Notes: a model not told the origin generated them from the sequence alone. A DNA stretch of 64,000 nt from Enoplosus armatus (GCF_043641665.1 NC_092198.1:17420501-17484500), one strand, 5' to 3'; counted from the first letter of the stretch, positions 48,977 to 62,339 are shown. Made by a program: numbers and translations.

Positions 48977-51900
48977 TCTCTGTGGTTGCTCAGCCATTTC
49001 CTTCTCTGTTATTACGGGCATTAGCCCACCACAGTTTACAGTAGAGTCTGACGGAAGACAAACATGTGTTGTTTAATTGTTGTTTAGTAACATCGTGGTG
49101 TGGTTCAGAGATTTTGTCTGGAGAGGACATTACATTTTGTGCAGAATCAAAGGAAATATGTAACCGTTCAAATTAACAATGGGATTCTTGTACATGTTTA
49201 CAAAGAATTTAAAATTCCCGACATTTTCCCTGATTTATCATGGCTGAGTTATCTGTGAGGTTCATCACTGCGACGAAGGCAACAAACAAGAAACAGCTTT
49301 TCTCTCAAACATCATACGAGGCTCTGAATTAGAAGAGATATAGCATTCGTACAGCAAAATAAAAGCCAAAAGGGACAAAGAAAATCAACCATGTGTCCTA
49401 ATTTTAAAAAGCAGCTTTTGTTCATTTTCTTTTATTAACACTTTTGCTCACACGATGTGAAGTGACAGAAAATGTGGTGAAATGATATTCACAAACCTTA
49501 TTGTCTTTAAGCGGCTTTATCTTCTCTCTGAATTTAGCAGCAGTAACACCATTCTATTATAACAATTATAAACTGTACTGTTGATATTTATTCATCAGTG
49601 CGTTCACATGCAATTAAGTAATCTGGGTGAAGTCTGTAATAGTCTTTTTACATGTGAGGATGAAACAAAAACTTGTCCTGCACGACACAGCTGGATGAGA
49701 GGACATTTTATTTTAAATTATTCCATCCAAACTCAGGACGCACGGTCTTTTATGACTGCTGACCTGCTGCATGTATACGCAGATTTATGGTAACTAGGTT
49801 ACTACAGATGTAGTACTCACTACTGCATATAAACATAAACAAGTGTTTGTTCATCTTTAGACAAACGAGCAAAAATGATTTCACACATTCACTCTACGCT
49901 GCTTAACATGTTGACAATATACTGTATCTTTCATGAGGCCTATGTAATAATCCCCTCACTTATTAAATACTAAGTAGTACTAGTATTTCTTTATCACTTT
50001 CTGCCACCAGAATGACCTATTTTCCCTACAGGGGCCAGCAGATTTGTTTTTATCTCATATTCCTCAGCTCAGTGTGTTGACGGAGCATGTGATTGGCTTG
50101 TAATTACAAATACCTCTTCCATGTGAACATACTCATGGCTGAATTGGAAAACCCCAGGTCAGCAGAGCCCGTCTGTAACCAGCTGTAGGACAACAGTTAC
50201 CCAGATCCACCTACACCAAGTCAAGTGAAGCCAGATTACCCCGAAAGAGCCCGACTGAGTTAAAACTTGCTTTGTCATACAGGCCCCACTGTCTTAACAG
50301 CTCGAATGAGGCGGTGCCCTCGCAGCACCTGATCACATGCTGCATTTCTTGCATGCTTCAAGGATCCCAGGTGCTAGCTTACATAAGACAAGCCACTGAC
50401 ACGGCCCGTCCGCCAAACCCAGTTATGCCTGGAATGGACTTTTTAATTAACTTGTACAGTCTCAGTCTCTTTATCTCAGTTCCTCTGCCTCCCTCTATCT
50501 GTCACTGTCTCAAGTGTACAGTATGGCACACGAAGGGTCGTCTGTGGAGGAACGACTTTGAGAAGACGGGGACCCATTTCCACACAGGCCACTCTTATTA
50601 TTCTGACTGTTTGACCACCTGATTCACCACATGCAGGTAAACACTTGATGCCTTCGTACAGCTTTCTTTTCCTTTTTGCAGCCATACGTTTTAGAGGACT
50701 GTGCAGATGTTTTGAGAGTTCACTGGTTGGTGCCACAACACTCTGGTTCCTGACACATCCACAGAGAAGTTTTAGTTTCTTTCAGCTCATTGTTTTGGTT
50801 TTACAACCCCCCAACTTTACTGTTTTGGTTTACTCTCACCGCACTCCTCGCCCTGATAAATCCACTGCACGCTACCCGTCCAGCTCCGCAACGCTTAGCA
50901 GCTTTTACCTGTTTGTATCTAACGGTTATGTCTCACCATGTCGATGGCTGTATGCTACCTGCCCGGCACATAAAAGCAGAGAGCCAAAGTAAACAAGTGG
51001 CCGGTGAAGTCCTTTATCTAACAAACTACAGGCTCGGATCGTCCTGACAGAGAAAACAGCTCCAATGGGATGCTGGTGTTGCTCTGTGTCTGCTAGATGT
51101 GTGAATAAGCGACCGTTTGCTCACATAACTCGATGAGCAGGTGGTACATCAGGGCTGCATTTCAGTGAGTTTGTTTTGTAGTCTTTGTGTGCAGCTTTAA
51201 TACGCACAGTTGCCAGTAACTCAAACCTGTCAAGGTCTTCTTCTAGTCCACGCATGAAAACTGAGACCTGAGACTTCACCTGCAAGCCAGTCATAAAGAA
51301 GCTGAGCCAGTGGTGGTGCATTAAAGTACCCATGAACTGTAATGTCCTCTCACTCCAAGGCAACATACATATTATATATAGCCTAAGCAGGTAGAAGTAT
51401 AAAAGATTGATGGTCCAGGGCATGCAAATCTGTGTTTTTGTGAGACAGTTTTATCTCTGAGAGTGTCCCCTGGGCATCTTCACCTCCACCCCCTGCCTCA
51501 GTGAGCCTCTCCACACCGTGCTTTAACTTTCAAGCACACATAACATCAGCCTTGCTCACTGTGGTGGGTCCCACAGTGGAGGGAAGCTGTGATTTTTTTG
51601 TTTAACCTTCAGTTTTATACATTTGCACTCAGTGGGGAACGGTGCTGATTAAAAGCAACTTCAAAGCTGTGTGTGGCTAGTCCCTAATTAGCTTGTTGTT
51701 TGCTTGCTGTATCAAATACAACTGGTGTTGTGAAACCCAGAACAGAAGCCCCTCATTACCCGCGGTGTGATTATTTTTCTACTTCCACCAAGAGGAAGTG
51801 TCAGTGGCAGGTTACGACGCAGGGATTAAACATATGTTATCTCACTTTTGTTTGATTTATTACATTTGAAGATTTTGCTCCCATCCCTTTCCCCCAGCTG

Positions 51901-52273
51901 ACAGGCTGAATTACATAATATACAAAACAGCAGAGGACCTGTGACCCCCGCTCGCATGAGGAGTTGTTTGGCTTCCCTGAACTGCGCCGATGCCAGTGGA
52001 AACATCCACACATCAAAGAAAAAAAAAATGTAGATTGACTCTTCAAGAAAGGGGCTGTGGTGGACAAAGGTGGGTTCTGTGTGATGAAAATGGTCCATAA
52101 AGGCCCTTTGAGGAGTAGAGGCGGGAAAATAAATGTGAGCTGATTGAAGAAGGCGTGTTGTGACGGGACGAAGGATGTGTTTGGAACAGGAGCTCAGCTG
52201 TGCGGTGAAGTGTTTGCCATCCCAAGAGACCTGTGACAGGAGGCATAGTTATGCCAAAAATCTGTGTGTAAAT

Positions 52274-52295
52274 CTGTGTGTGTGTGTGTGTGTGT
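52274..52295. repeat. (TG)n microsatellite
   Basis: About 11 TG units, with further TG-rich sequence to about 52326. Confidence 0.9.
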
Positions 52296-53989
52296 CTGTG
52301 TGCGCACCATAGATGTTTGTGTGTGTATATTATGTGTTTCCATTTTATCCGAACAACTCCTTAAATATACCGATAGTTTGGTAGAGTACGTTTTTTTTCA
52401 GCTGTGTCGCAGCTCATAGGTTTAAATGTGTGTGTTGAGATTTTCTTCTCAGTCAGCCCTCCCCAAACCCATAAACCCCTCCCGCACCTTAAAGTTACCC
52501 TGTCGAGTATTCTTAAGATAGATTTACATCTAATGTTCCTGAACACCCTGTGTGTATTCCTGAGGTCTAACAAACATGTTGAATTGCTTTTTCTCCCTCA
52601 TGCAACACTTGTAAACCAGATTTTTTTGGGGGATAATTTTGGACCCAGCATTGTTTACGCACATGTTTGTTAGCTGGTAGTCTTCTTCTTCCTCGCCTTT
52701 ATTGGCGCTTTTCTACATTTCATGGTCTGTTATTGCCACCAACTGTCGATCAGTCAAATACCGTGAAAACGTTGGAAGGAATTTGTGTAGTGTCGCCTTA
52801 AAATAATAATACAGTAACATAACATAGCAATATTGTTGTAATAATATTTTGTTCTTGCAAAACACCCAGTGTGATGAAGATGAGCTTATTACTGTGAGTA
52901 AATATGCCAGCTTTGATGATTATTATTGCATCCATACTGCGCACCCTGAGTTTCACTACAACGTTATTATCTAGCTCTTCAAAAAACGTGTAAGTGAGGA
53001 GGAGTAACATCCTCTCTGCAAGAAGTAATTATGGGATCTCTCTTGAAAGCATGTCATGTTTTCAAGCAGAGAGCGTCTACATATACGACACGTGAGCAGA
53101 CACTCGGACAGACAGAAAAACACTCGCTCTCTGATTGCTGACGGATATAACTATATATTTAAGTCCATATTCCTGTCAGCCACAGTTCACCGCAGACCAA
53201 ACAGTTCCAACGCCTCAGTAGGATCCCTCCATTCACAAGAATCAGTAGCAGGAAATCAAGTGCTTTCCAACTGTTTTATTAGCCGTGTGAGAGTATCTGT
53301 CAGCCGCCTCCTCCCGCTGCTGCTCTCTGATGAGAAATAAGAGACGTCGAGGCGAGCGGCTGCCCTCCATCATCTCAGAGGGCTTCAGCCAAACTACACA
53401 CTCCAGAACAGAAATCTGACCGAGTCCGACAACACTGGCAGGAAATTAATGACATTCCCAAACCCAAGTGGCTGCCTTTTACTCAGATTGAAACTTATAC
53501 AGTCGGTCTGCTCCTTCACTCAATCCCTGCATGAAAAATAGTGTTTAACATTTATTTCACGATTTAATGAAATGCTGTATGATGAAGACACATAAACGAG
53601 ATATCATTTTTTGTACGCATGTCGACGTGCCAGTATAAACGGCACGGCAACATGTGATGTAAACCCACCGCCCGACCCGAAGGGGAGGAAGAAATCCACG
53701 GCCATGTTTGGGGTCAAGGGGTTGAGGCATGCAGAGGGCCAGCAGACAGAGCATGACCCTCTTGGCGGGAAGGGAAAACATTTGACGGGAGACACGACTC
53801 GGGGATGAAGATGGATCACACCAGGAATAGCACAGACATTGTTCCGAAAGGCCAAAACATGACGGGCGCTCAAAAGGCTGTTTGTCTTCATCTGCGAAAC
53901 AGTTTTGTGTTACATTTTTGCAATTGCAGAAGCTTCCCAAGCGGCTGGAAGGAAGTCTTCTCATCACAACCAACAACATGTACGTGAAA

Positions 53990-54070
53990 GGGTTTTAGCC
54001 TTGCTTAGCTCGGTAGACGGCAATGTCGGTCTGTTCTTTCGGTTGGCTGGTCCACCACTTTGGTCCAGAC
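53990..54070 (-). repeat. Interspersed fish repeat, copy C, part 1 (split)
   Basis: Read on the minus strand: GGACCAAAGTGGTGGACC, then ACAGACCGACATTGCCG. This continues the repeat whose other half begins at 55078. The two halves are separated by the hAT-like element. Confidence 0.7.
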
Positions 54071-54773
54071 TAGAGATACACAGATGTGGAAATTTCAGGG
54101 CCGATAACCGATTAACTGTTTCTTGTGGCCGATCCCGATACGATACCCGATTATATGAATCTCACAAATGCAGAAATATGAAGAGGAACTATATATTTAG
54201 AAGTTTATTTACGCCATACAACGCCGATGTAAACTTGTTTGTAATAAGTCTACTCTTTTAATAAGTAGAGGTCTAATTAATGGCCGACCTTTTCTCCCTT
54301 CAGACATGTGGGCCACAAACTCCATTAGAATAACTTTACACACTGTTGGACTGATTAATGGTTACCTGAAGCTCTTCGCAGTTTAGAAAGGGTGCAGGCA
54401 TTTTATAGTAAACTGTCTAGCAGCCCTGTGGCATTATTCATCTTCCTCTGCTGCCGATGTTTACAGACATTCAACACATTTTCAGAGACACAGATAAAAT
54501 TACAATTAGCATTCGCTTCTAGCTCATTCATAACAATTCGCTATTAGCTGAACAAGCACCGTATGGCTGTGTAAAACATACCGGCTGTGGATCAAGAGGA
54601 AACAGCGAGTTGACTGTGGGCAGAGCGTTTTTTGCTTGTTCGACAGTTGTTTAATAAATACCTCGTCCCTTTCAAACAGATTTGGTTGCTTATGGATAAG
54701 TCAGTCGCCTTCGCTAAAGTTAAATACAACCTAAAGTTTGATTCATTCTCTCCGCTGTGGCCTCTCTGCGGCG

Positions 54774-54823
<50 letters not shown>

Positions 54824-55077
54824 GTGTTCAGCTCAGTCGTCGTGCAAATAGGCAGCGACACAGAGAGCAGAGCAGAGGAGAGAGAGGCAGACAAGCAAAG
54901 GTCCCCATTCAGAATGCCACCCTAGTCCGCAGCAATGCCTCCGCATTATCGGACGTGATTATCAGCGACAAGTCCTGCATCAGAACAATAACAACAATGC
55001 AATGTTCTTTTGCAGGGCTTCTCACCAATATATTTAACCCAATAACATATTGGCCACCGACGTATCACGCATCCCTA
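54071..55077. mobile_element. 1.0 kb non-autonomous hAT-like element
   Basis: The ends are imperfect inverted repeats: TAGAGATACACAGAT on the left, TAGGGATGCGTGATAC on the right (read inward). Subterminal GGCCGATAACCGATT and CGATCCCGATACGATACC are typical of a family of teleost hAT-derived elements. It is flanked by 8 bp direct repeats, GTCCAGAC (54063-54070) and GTTCAGAC (55078-55085), one mismatch. The 8 bp length fits hAT. No transposase frame is present. It contains a (TG)27 microsatellite and sits inside repeat copy C. Confidence 0.75.
54775..54828. repeat. (TG)n microsatellite
   Basis: About 27 TG units with one CG step near its end, inside the hAT-like element. Confidence 0.97.
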
Positions 55078-55310
55078 GTTCAGACTGAGATATCTCAACA
55101 GCTACTGGATGGATTGCCATGAAATCTGGTGCAGACATATGAAGCACACTTTGGTTTATGACCAAATATCCACACACAATAGCACACACTAAACATAGAT
55201 GGTGAACATGGTAAACATCACACTTGGTTAGCATGCAGATGGCATTTAGCGTAAATGACTGCGCTGCCTAAGCACAGCGCCGCAGAGCCACTAGCGCCTC
55301 TGTAGCCTGT
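55078..55310 (-). repeat. Interspersed fish repeat, copy C, part 2 (split)
   Basis: Read on the minus strand: GATGTTTACCATGTTCACC, ATTTGGTCATAAACCAAAGT, TTTCATGGCAATCCATCCAG and GTTGAGATATCTCAGTCTG. Continues into part 1 at 54070 once the transposon and one target copy are removed. Confidence 0.75.
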
Positions 55311-57885
55311 TAATCGAGATGAAGTCTACGTGAGTTGTGACACCTTAAAATAGCTGCTCTGAACTAAAAAGGACGTTGGTTGCTCCATTCTTAACTCTGT
55401 TGTTTCTTAAAATAAAAAAAGGGACTTTTCTATAATCCCTGTTTCTAGTCACATAAAGGATGCAGCTGCTTGTTAGCACCAGAAAAAAATGTGACCTCTT
55501 TTGTGTCTTTTGCTGACAACTCTAAAGGAATGGCACAACAGATGCAGGAAATCGAGCCCATCACGGTGTCAATTGGTTGATTGATTTAACGTGTTGTTTT
55601 CCTTGTACTTATTCCATCTGTCCCCACGAAGAAATGGCAGAAAACATGCTCGACCGATTGGCGGTACAGAGGCTGAACCGCCACCAAACCAGACCAAGAA
55701 CTTCTTTTGAAAATCTGTGCATACCTTCATTGATACAAACACAGAGACGAGTATAGATTCTGTAAAGTTTCGCAAGGTGCGTCGTTACAGTCCTGTAATT
55801 GTCTGTCCAACTACATTATTCACAACATGTTGACAAGACGAACAGACCCTCTGCATTACGTTGCTATGCTGCATTAGATCCGCTGTCTTTCAGTATCATA
55901 TTAGCTGCCCGCTAGCCAAAATGCTATCGGTGCCCACACTTAATAAACTCCACAACTGCCGAGCAAAAGGCTCCTTTGTTTCCTCGGCTTTGTTGTAACT
56001 AAAATATCAACCGTCCAAATCATTTTTGTCTTGCATAGATTTGCCATTGCAGTGTGTGACTCATCATCTTTGCAGCAGTAATGGAAAACACTCGCCGTGG
56101 GAGCAAGTGATCCGAAAAATCCTCAATTTTTGAAATTCTTTTGGTTTCTGCTTCAATGTGGTGAAAACTTATGGATGTTCGTGTTATATGCTGCGCCTGT
56201 GAGGATTTATGTGAGAAAACCTGCTACCTGGACTGTGGCGCTTGATCAGATGCACACTGGCAAACCACAGAAGATGAGACAAAACTCTTCTTCCCCTAAA
56301 TGCCATGAAAGACAGCGCAGACGCTATCACGCTATCTTCTGCCATTTACTGTAATTGAAAGCACTTTGCTGTTACAACCTCCCATGATTCTCTGGCCGTT
56401 GCTCCAACACAAGAACACAAATATTTCCAGCCACGTCAGAATTATTCTCACTGCCATACTTGCAGGTCTTTCATCTTCCTTTTAATAACGGCTCATCAAA
56501 GACAGCAAGCAGAAACATACTGTCGGCTGAGGTTTGAGGTTTGCATGCAGCACAAAATGTGATTCATGGTGTGAAAAACAAAAACATTGGATGATTAAAA
56601 CATTTTCCCCCCAAATAAACATCTGTTAACCAGACAAGTGTTGCGAGTTTCACTTAATCCGCAGTGAAGTAGCTTGAAAAGATTATCTGGATTGGGGGGG
56701 TCAAAGTGCTGCTGGAGGTTTATTGCGCAACAGTCTCTTTGGCCTAAATGGCGTCTACAGTGGCTTAATAAAGAAGAAGGCCTCTTGGTGTTTGTGTGTG
56801 TTGACGTAAATACGCCGGAGAGGAGAGCAGTCCAGCAAGTAAACCAGCTGCTGGAACATTTAAATCAACCTCCTGTAACTTTATTGCACTATAAATGTAT
56901 TCATAGTCCTTCATTTCACACCGCAATGCACTTTACTGAGGGACTCACCTCTGCTGCTACTGTAGAAGAAATTGTATGAAAGCTTTTTTTTACGACAGCC
57001 AGTGTGCTCTTATGTAATTGTCCCCCCAGTGAAAAGGACCCCGTCCACAGCTAGCCACGCATTAGCCTCACATGCCCTGTCGCTGGTATGATGCTCCGGC
57101 CGTAGACGCGGGGTTAAGTTAGTCTAGATCGTATCGTATCGTAAATGAAGTCTAGGAAGCACCGAGGAGCAGCATATTTCAGTGGCAGGCTCGCTGCAGA
57201 TAAAGCTAATAACACCAGGCATAGAACAAATCACAGCAGCCCCCGATTAGGCTGCAGACGAGGAAATGTGATGGAATGTGTGCTTTTCAACGCTCCCAGT
57301 GTGATTCCATCAAAACCAAAACAGCTACCGGCGTTGGAGCCGTTACTGAGCAGCGTTCGCTCTCTCTCTCTCTCCCTCTTGTTCTCCGCCTCCAAGTTCA
57401 CGGCATGATTTAAAAAAAAAAAAAATCTGATGATTATAATTTAGATTTGAGGATAATGGACTCCATAAAAGAAGGAATGATAAGACTTTCAAGAATCCTC
57501 ACAAACACCGTTGGAGAGGTGCGAGGACGAATACTGGCAGCTGCTTAAAATACCTTTTAATCAAATATGCAGTTAAAAAAAAAAAAAGACGAAATCTGTT
57601 GAGCTTTAAATCCATCAGCCTTCACTTCTCTATCTGCTGTATCGCAGCTGGTCTAGCTCACTCTCCTGAGGGATTTACACTCCGCGAGCAAAAGAATTTT
57701 CACTGCCATGCCAAGTTCAAGTTAGTGATTTTTATTGTATATTTGAGCAATACAGATTAAAAGGAGAATGTAACAGAAGACAGATATTGAGTTTGTGATA
57801 TATTTGGTGAAACCATAAAACATGTCGGGGCAGTCATGGAGACCAGCTCCAGTGTCAGGTGTGCGTTCAGGCAAACGTCCTTCGA
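55310..57885. other. Intergenic, no gene seen
   Basis: No recognisable exon. Two poly-A runs (about 57411-57424 and 57574-57587) and a short CT-rich patch near 57361-57376 are present. Confidence 0.55.
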
Positions 57886-57899
57886 CTGACGTTAAATAA

Positions 57900-58030
57900 C
57901 TTTCCCGTCTTTCAAATGCTGTTAATCATGCAACAAAGGGGCCCGGCTGGGTTTGAAGCCCGGGCGCTGCAGTAAGGACTCAGCCTCGGTAATATACACT
58001 CTCTAACAGGTGAGCTATCAGGGCGCCCTG
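57900..58030 (-). mobile_element. tRNA-derived SINE
   Basis: On the minus strand it reads GGGCGCCCTGATAGCTCACC TGTTAGAG (A-box-like TAGCTCANNTGGTTAGAG), then GAGGCTGAGTCCTTACTGCA and CGGGCTTCAAACCCAGC (B-box-like), then CCCCTTTGTTGCATG. The order and the TTTGTTGCATG body match a common teleost tRNA-derived SINE. The B box has decayed (CTTCAAACC for GTTCGANTCC), so it is an old copy, not an active tRNA gene. Confidence 0.75.
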
Positions 58031-58859
58031 TTGCAGTCTTTGTCTGGCGGAAACTTCATGAATTCTTCAGAAAGATTATCCAGGATAAACGTCAGAGCGG
58101 AAGTGACTGCGTACAACTTGAGCTGCAGCTGCACAGCACAACAGCGATGGCTGTAAAGAAGAACACCTACCCAGAAACATCAGAGTCTGTCAATGTGCAC
58201 TACCAAAAGCACAGTTACGACATTGTCCTCTATGCAACAGAATTATTGAAACGCTTTGATTGAGCGTGTTGTATCTACAGTTTGTTTACAAATTGCACTT
58301 CTAAATGCATTCATCACATGTTGTCAATAATCACTAAAGTGGATACTATACTCATATTCCATTGATCCTATACGGAAACTGAAAGTCTGCATCAGCAGCT
58401 CACCATCCACTTTCATGCCTCCCATTTGTCCTCACCAGCAGGAGGATCCAGTCTCGCCCTGTATGAGCCAGTTCTTCCTGTGCTGAGTCTCCAAAAGGTC
58501 AGCTTTAACTATAAGGGATGGTGACCCGATGAGTTTTCCACTGGTCTTTCTTCGTGAGCATTAATGTTCTCAGCATGTTTCGGTCGAATGTACCCACTCA
58601 AAAGGGTTACGTAAACCCAGTTTTATAAGACTGGCAGAAGATTCCTTATAGGACGCCTCCCTCTGTGAGTTAATTGGCTCATTTATTTCTCACTCTCAGA
58701 GTTTCCATATGCATTACAGCCATGAGTTAGTGTCATATAATTAGCTTTATTATTGCACCATTAGGCATCACAGAATAACTGTAGTAGGAAGGTGTTTTTG
58801 GCCCTTCAGCTCTTCTGTGGATCACTGGAAGAAATAGAACCCAACAATAACTTTCTGCA

Positions 58860-59520
58860 GCTCAGGAATGCCAGCGATTGAGAAAATAGATAAAAACCAA
58901 TTTCACTTTTTAATGAATTACTTGCGTAACCGTGTCCATATTATATCATGCTCCCGGAGTAACCGTGATCCCTGAACTGCAGCTTCAAACGAGACCTACC
59001 ACTTGCGTAACTTTTGGCCTGATTTGGTCTGAAAGCGGCACTTGTGCCATCTTATAACATCATTAAATCCCTTCTCCCATATCAGTCGGCATGCTACACG
59101 TAATTTCCAAACCGGGCTGCCTACATCCTGATTGGAGAATTGACTTATACATTCATTATACATTCATTCATGATATAAACCGTGGCCACAGTTTAAAAGC
59201 CTCTCCATAAGAAAGATTAATTTGTCCAACATCTATAAGGAATGATCCAATGCCAGGTGTAACAACTCAGCCAAGTCATCCATTAAATGCATTTAATCCT
59301 CTGCCAATAATTCAAAGTGTTCCCGCTGTATGAACCAGGCGATTTAAACAAAGGTATAGAGTGTCCGCACGCTACCGTATACATACATTTGCACATTTGA
59401 TAATAACCTCACACAACAAACGAACTGTTTAGCCCCCCAAAAAACATGTCCATTCATCTGTGGTAAGAAGGCGATTGTTATGTAATCTATCACAGTGTGT
59501 AAATATTACATAACGAGGAA
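58860..59520. promoter_or_regulatory. Candidate regulatory element with four bZIP-type sites
   Basis: Complex sequence with two identical ACTTGCGTAAC 11-mers (58920-58930, 59001-59011) and a perfect 10 bp inverted repeat GTTATGTAAT/ATTACATAAC (59477-59486, 59505-59514). Each arm of the repeat holds TTATGTAA, a PAR-bZIP/NFIL3 D-box. TTGCGTAA is a C/EBP-type site. No coding frame. Confidence 0.3.
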
Positions 59521-59639
59521 TGGGTCGGGGTTTTGGTGGACACACTTCTGAGATTAACCAGATGCCGTCTCATTTCGTTTTGGGGAACACACTGGATTCA
59601 TTGAGTACAGAGGAGGTTCCACATATCCTGTCCACAGGC

Positions 59640-59641
<2 letters not shown>

Positions 59642-59678
<37 letters not shown>
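59642..59678. repeat. (TG)n microsatellite
   Basis: About 18 TG units. Confidence 0.97.
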
Positions 59679-59679
<1 letters not shown>

Positions 59680-60429
59680 GGGTTCACATCTCCCTCTCTC
59701 AAATGCACTTTGTGTCGTGTCTTTCAGTGACTATCTCCCCATGATGTAGTTATGAATCCACCTCTGCCTCCTGTATCACATCCAGTACAAACAAGATACT
59801 GTAAAGATTCATAATAAACCCCAAATAGTCCTCTTAATTTGAGACAAAAGCTTCATATTCGTAGGTGGGTGTGAGTGACAGAGCTAATGAAGCAGGTTGT
59901 GTTTAGTTTTCTTCTGACAAGAAATCGGACCTGATTTCCACTCAGTATTATACTTTTGCTTGCAAAAGACCCTGCTAACATTTTGATGTTAATATGATGA
60001 TTCAGATTCATAGCCGTTGACAGATCAGCCAGTGTGCATCGTGAAAGAATTGTGTAAATATATGGTAGAATTATGAATTAATTATCTGTTTGGCATCAAT
60101 TAAGGAGGACTTAATGAGGCCTCTACCTGCACATTGACAAGTAATAGGAACACACACAGTCTGCTGGCATAACTGCAAAATAGAGTGTTGCCTCTGTATT
60201 GGTTATTTAAGGAAGTAATATCACCCCGGCACTTCCCAGGTTGTTACCCAGCAGCCTCTGGTGCACGTGCAGGGCAGACAGCCCATGAGAGAGAGTTAAT
60301 TGCAGGTATAAATCTGATGGTGATGGCTAACACATGGAGACTCTGAGCAGGGAAACGCTGTGTGTTGTTAGTCACGGATGTATTATAATAAAATGAAAAT
60401 TGTCAAAAACGTTTTCTAGCTTCTGGTTT

Positions 60430-60730
60430 CTCCCGCTGGCCCCGCCCACAGACTTCACACTGGGTCACACAAATAAAAATAGCTTTACTAGACTCTGGGA
60501 AAGTTTTATAGATATAAAACCTTCATGGTTTAGTAGTTGTTAATACAAAGAGTAATAATTGACCTTTTCAGTTTGAGGTGTCCTGTCAACAGTTTTACAG
60601 ACGTCTCTTTTATAATGGTGGTCTATGGGGAAAAAGCTTTTGGGGCCACTTGGGACTTTTTCGTTATAATACCGCTGAGTGGCCACTGGGACAAGTTGGC
60701 AGCAAGGCTGAGTGGTGAATACATCCATGG
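60430..60730 (+). repeat. Candidate interspersed fish repeat ('GGTGGTCTATGGGG' type)
   Basis: Contains CAGACGTCTCTTTTATAATG, GTGGTCTATGGGGAAAAAGC and ATACCGCTGAGTGGCCACTG, a succession I associate with a dispersed percomorph repeat. Ends and class are uncertain. Confidence 0.5.
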
Positions 60731-62237
60731 TGTTTTGAGCCAGAATTAGGTTATTATTGTGTTTGTCGAGTCTTTCTAATATCAGTTTCATGGTAAGGTT
60801 CCTCTATTTGTTAATGATATATGATTAATCATGACGTTTGGTATCCAGCATGATGTATATTCGTCTTTGATCTCTTTGTTATGTGCTGTACAGCAGCACA
60901 GAAATGTAATGAAACACAGCAATGCCAAGCACAAGGGCAATACTACAGTCTACTTCCTGGTAAATCCTGCTGGTTCCTTCATGATTGATCCTTAGTCTGG
61001 CACAAAGCCACCCTCAGACCAGAAGCTTTCAAATCCGATTCCTTTGGGCAGAAATCTACCGAGCTTCCCTTAGTTCTGTTTTCTGCCCTTTTCAAAGTTA
61101 TATCTCTGTAAAGCTTCTCGCTCCGAGACAGGCTCACATGTAAGTGACTTTCCCTCCCACTGAGAGGCCCTGTGCTTTGGGGTCTGGGGAATGGGGAGCA
61201 GATGCTGGAGGGAACAGCAGGTACTGGACAACCTGAGTCTGTGTTTCACTCCACTGGCTGCCACACAAGTCACTGCTATACAGCATCCCAGTGGTGGAAG
61301 GCGAGCTTCTGTTCATGTCAAGACTGATAAGATGAATATTTTGAAGCAGCAGAGGTGGATGGAGCGTTTTCTTTAGCTGCTGGAGCTTTCAGTAATTGGG
61401 TGAACTGGTCAGTCCATTTTTGTGTTGTTACGAGAAATCACTCCTGGAGTTTCTTCAGCTGAAAAGCAGCTATCCAAATATTTGTGTGTCAATGTGTTTT
61501 TTCGAGCATTTGAGATTACCTACACTCACAGATCTGCTGCTCATCCGCACAGTTTTTCCTGCCTTGTATGCCAAGGTGTTACATAATTGCTTCCCTGCAG
61601 AGATTGACACACTTTAAGGGCTCACAAAAATATTCCATAAAAACAGAGAGGAATCTGCATGATCCACAGGCACACACAGTACGATTACATGCATTGCAAG
61701 CTGTACATTTAAACACAGATTTAAAGAAAAAGAGAGGTAGATGTCGGCTTATTTTTCATCTTGCTGTGTTTTCCATGGCCTGCTGCGATAAGCCGCTGGG
61801 GTTTCAGTGACTGTGTGATCTGAACCCAGAAAGCTGAGAGCAGTGAGATCACGATTAAACCCCCAGAGCAGCCAAAAGGCAAATTCATTCACCATCCAGC
61901 AGCATCAATCAAACCAGAAGCACGTGTAAAGCAACCAATCTGAGACAATCTGACGTCTCATCCCTCATGCATTTAAAGTCGATCTTGTTTTTCAGTGTGT
62001 GATCTGGTTCTACACTTCTTTTTGCCCAAATTCAAAGTGCAGCTGTTTTACATGCAGGGAGCAAGAACTTAAAAGGAGAATTACGTCACTCGGATTGTTA
62101 CACAACTCAAGAGTCTGGCACAGAACTTACAAGCTAGCTAATTTAGCATCAGCTAGATAATGATGAGTAACAAATGCAGCGACAGATCTGGACTAAAAAA
62201 ATGTATACCTGTTCAACAAGAACTCCTTAGAAGACCA

Positions 62238-62330
62238 TTTAAGATAAGATAAGATAACATATATTGATCCTGTGCAGATAAATTAAAGTGTCACGGCAGA
62301 AATAAGATCAGTCGCACAGTACTGATGAGT
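62238..62330 (+). mobile_element. Retroposon 3'-end fragment with (GATAA)n
   Basis: AAGATAAGATAAGATAACAT ATATTGATCC followed by AAAGTGTCACGGCAG resembles the short tandem GATAA tail and TTTATTGATCC motif found at the ends of several fish LINE elements. Family not identified. Confidence 0.4.
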
Positions 62331-62339
62331 AGGTTACAG

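Larger units (their letters stand above)
47200..53985. other. Intergenic, no gene seen
   Basis: No supportable exon. About 47690-47930 and 50680-51110 resemble repeats I associate with fish genomes, with low confidence. Short TG microsatellites lie at 48951-48976 and 52274-52295. Confidence 0.55.

Noticed and set aside
57920..58026. Functional tRNA gene
   Set aside because: The B box is decayed, the stems do not pair as a cloverleaf by eye, and the flank continues into a SINE body.
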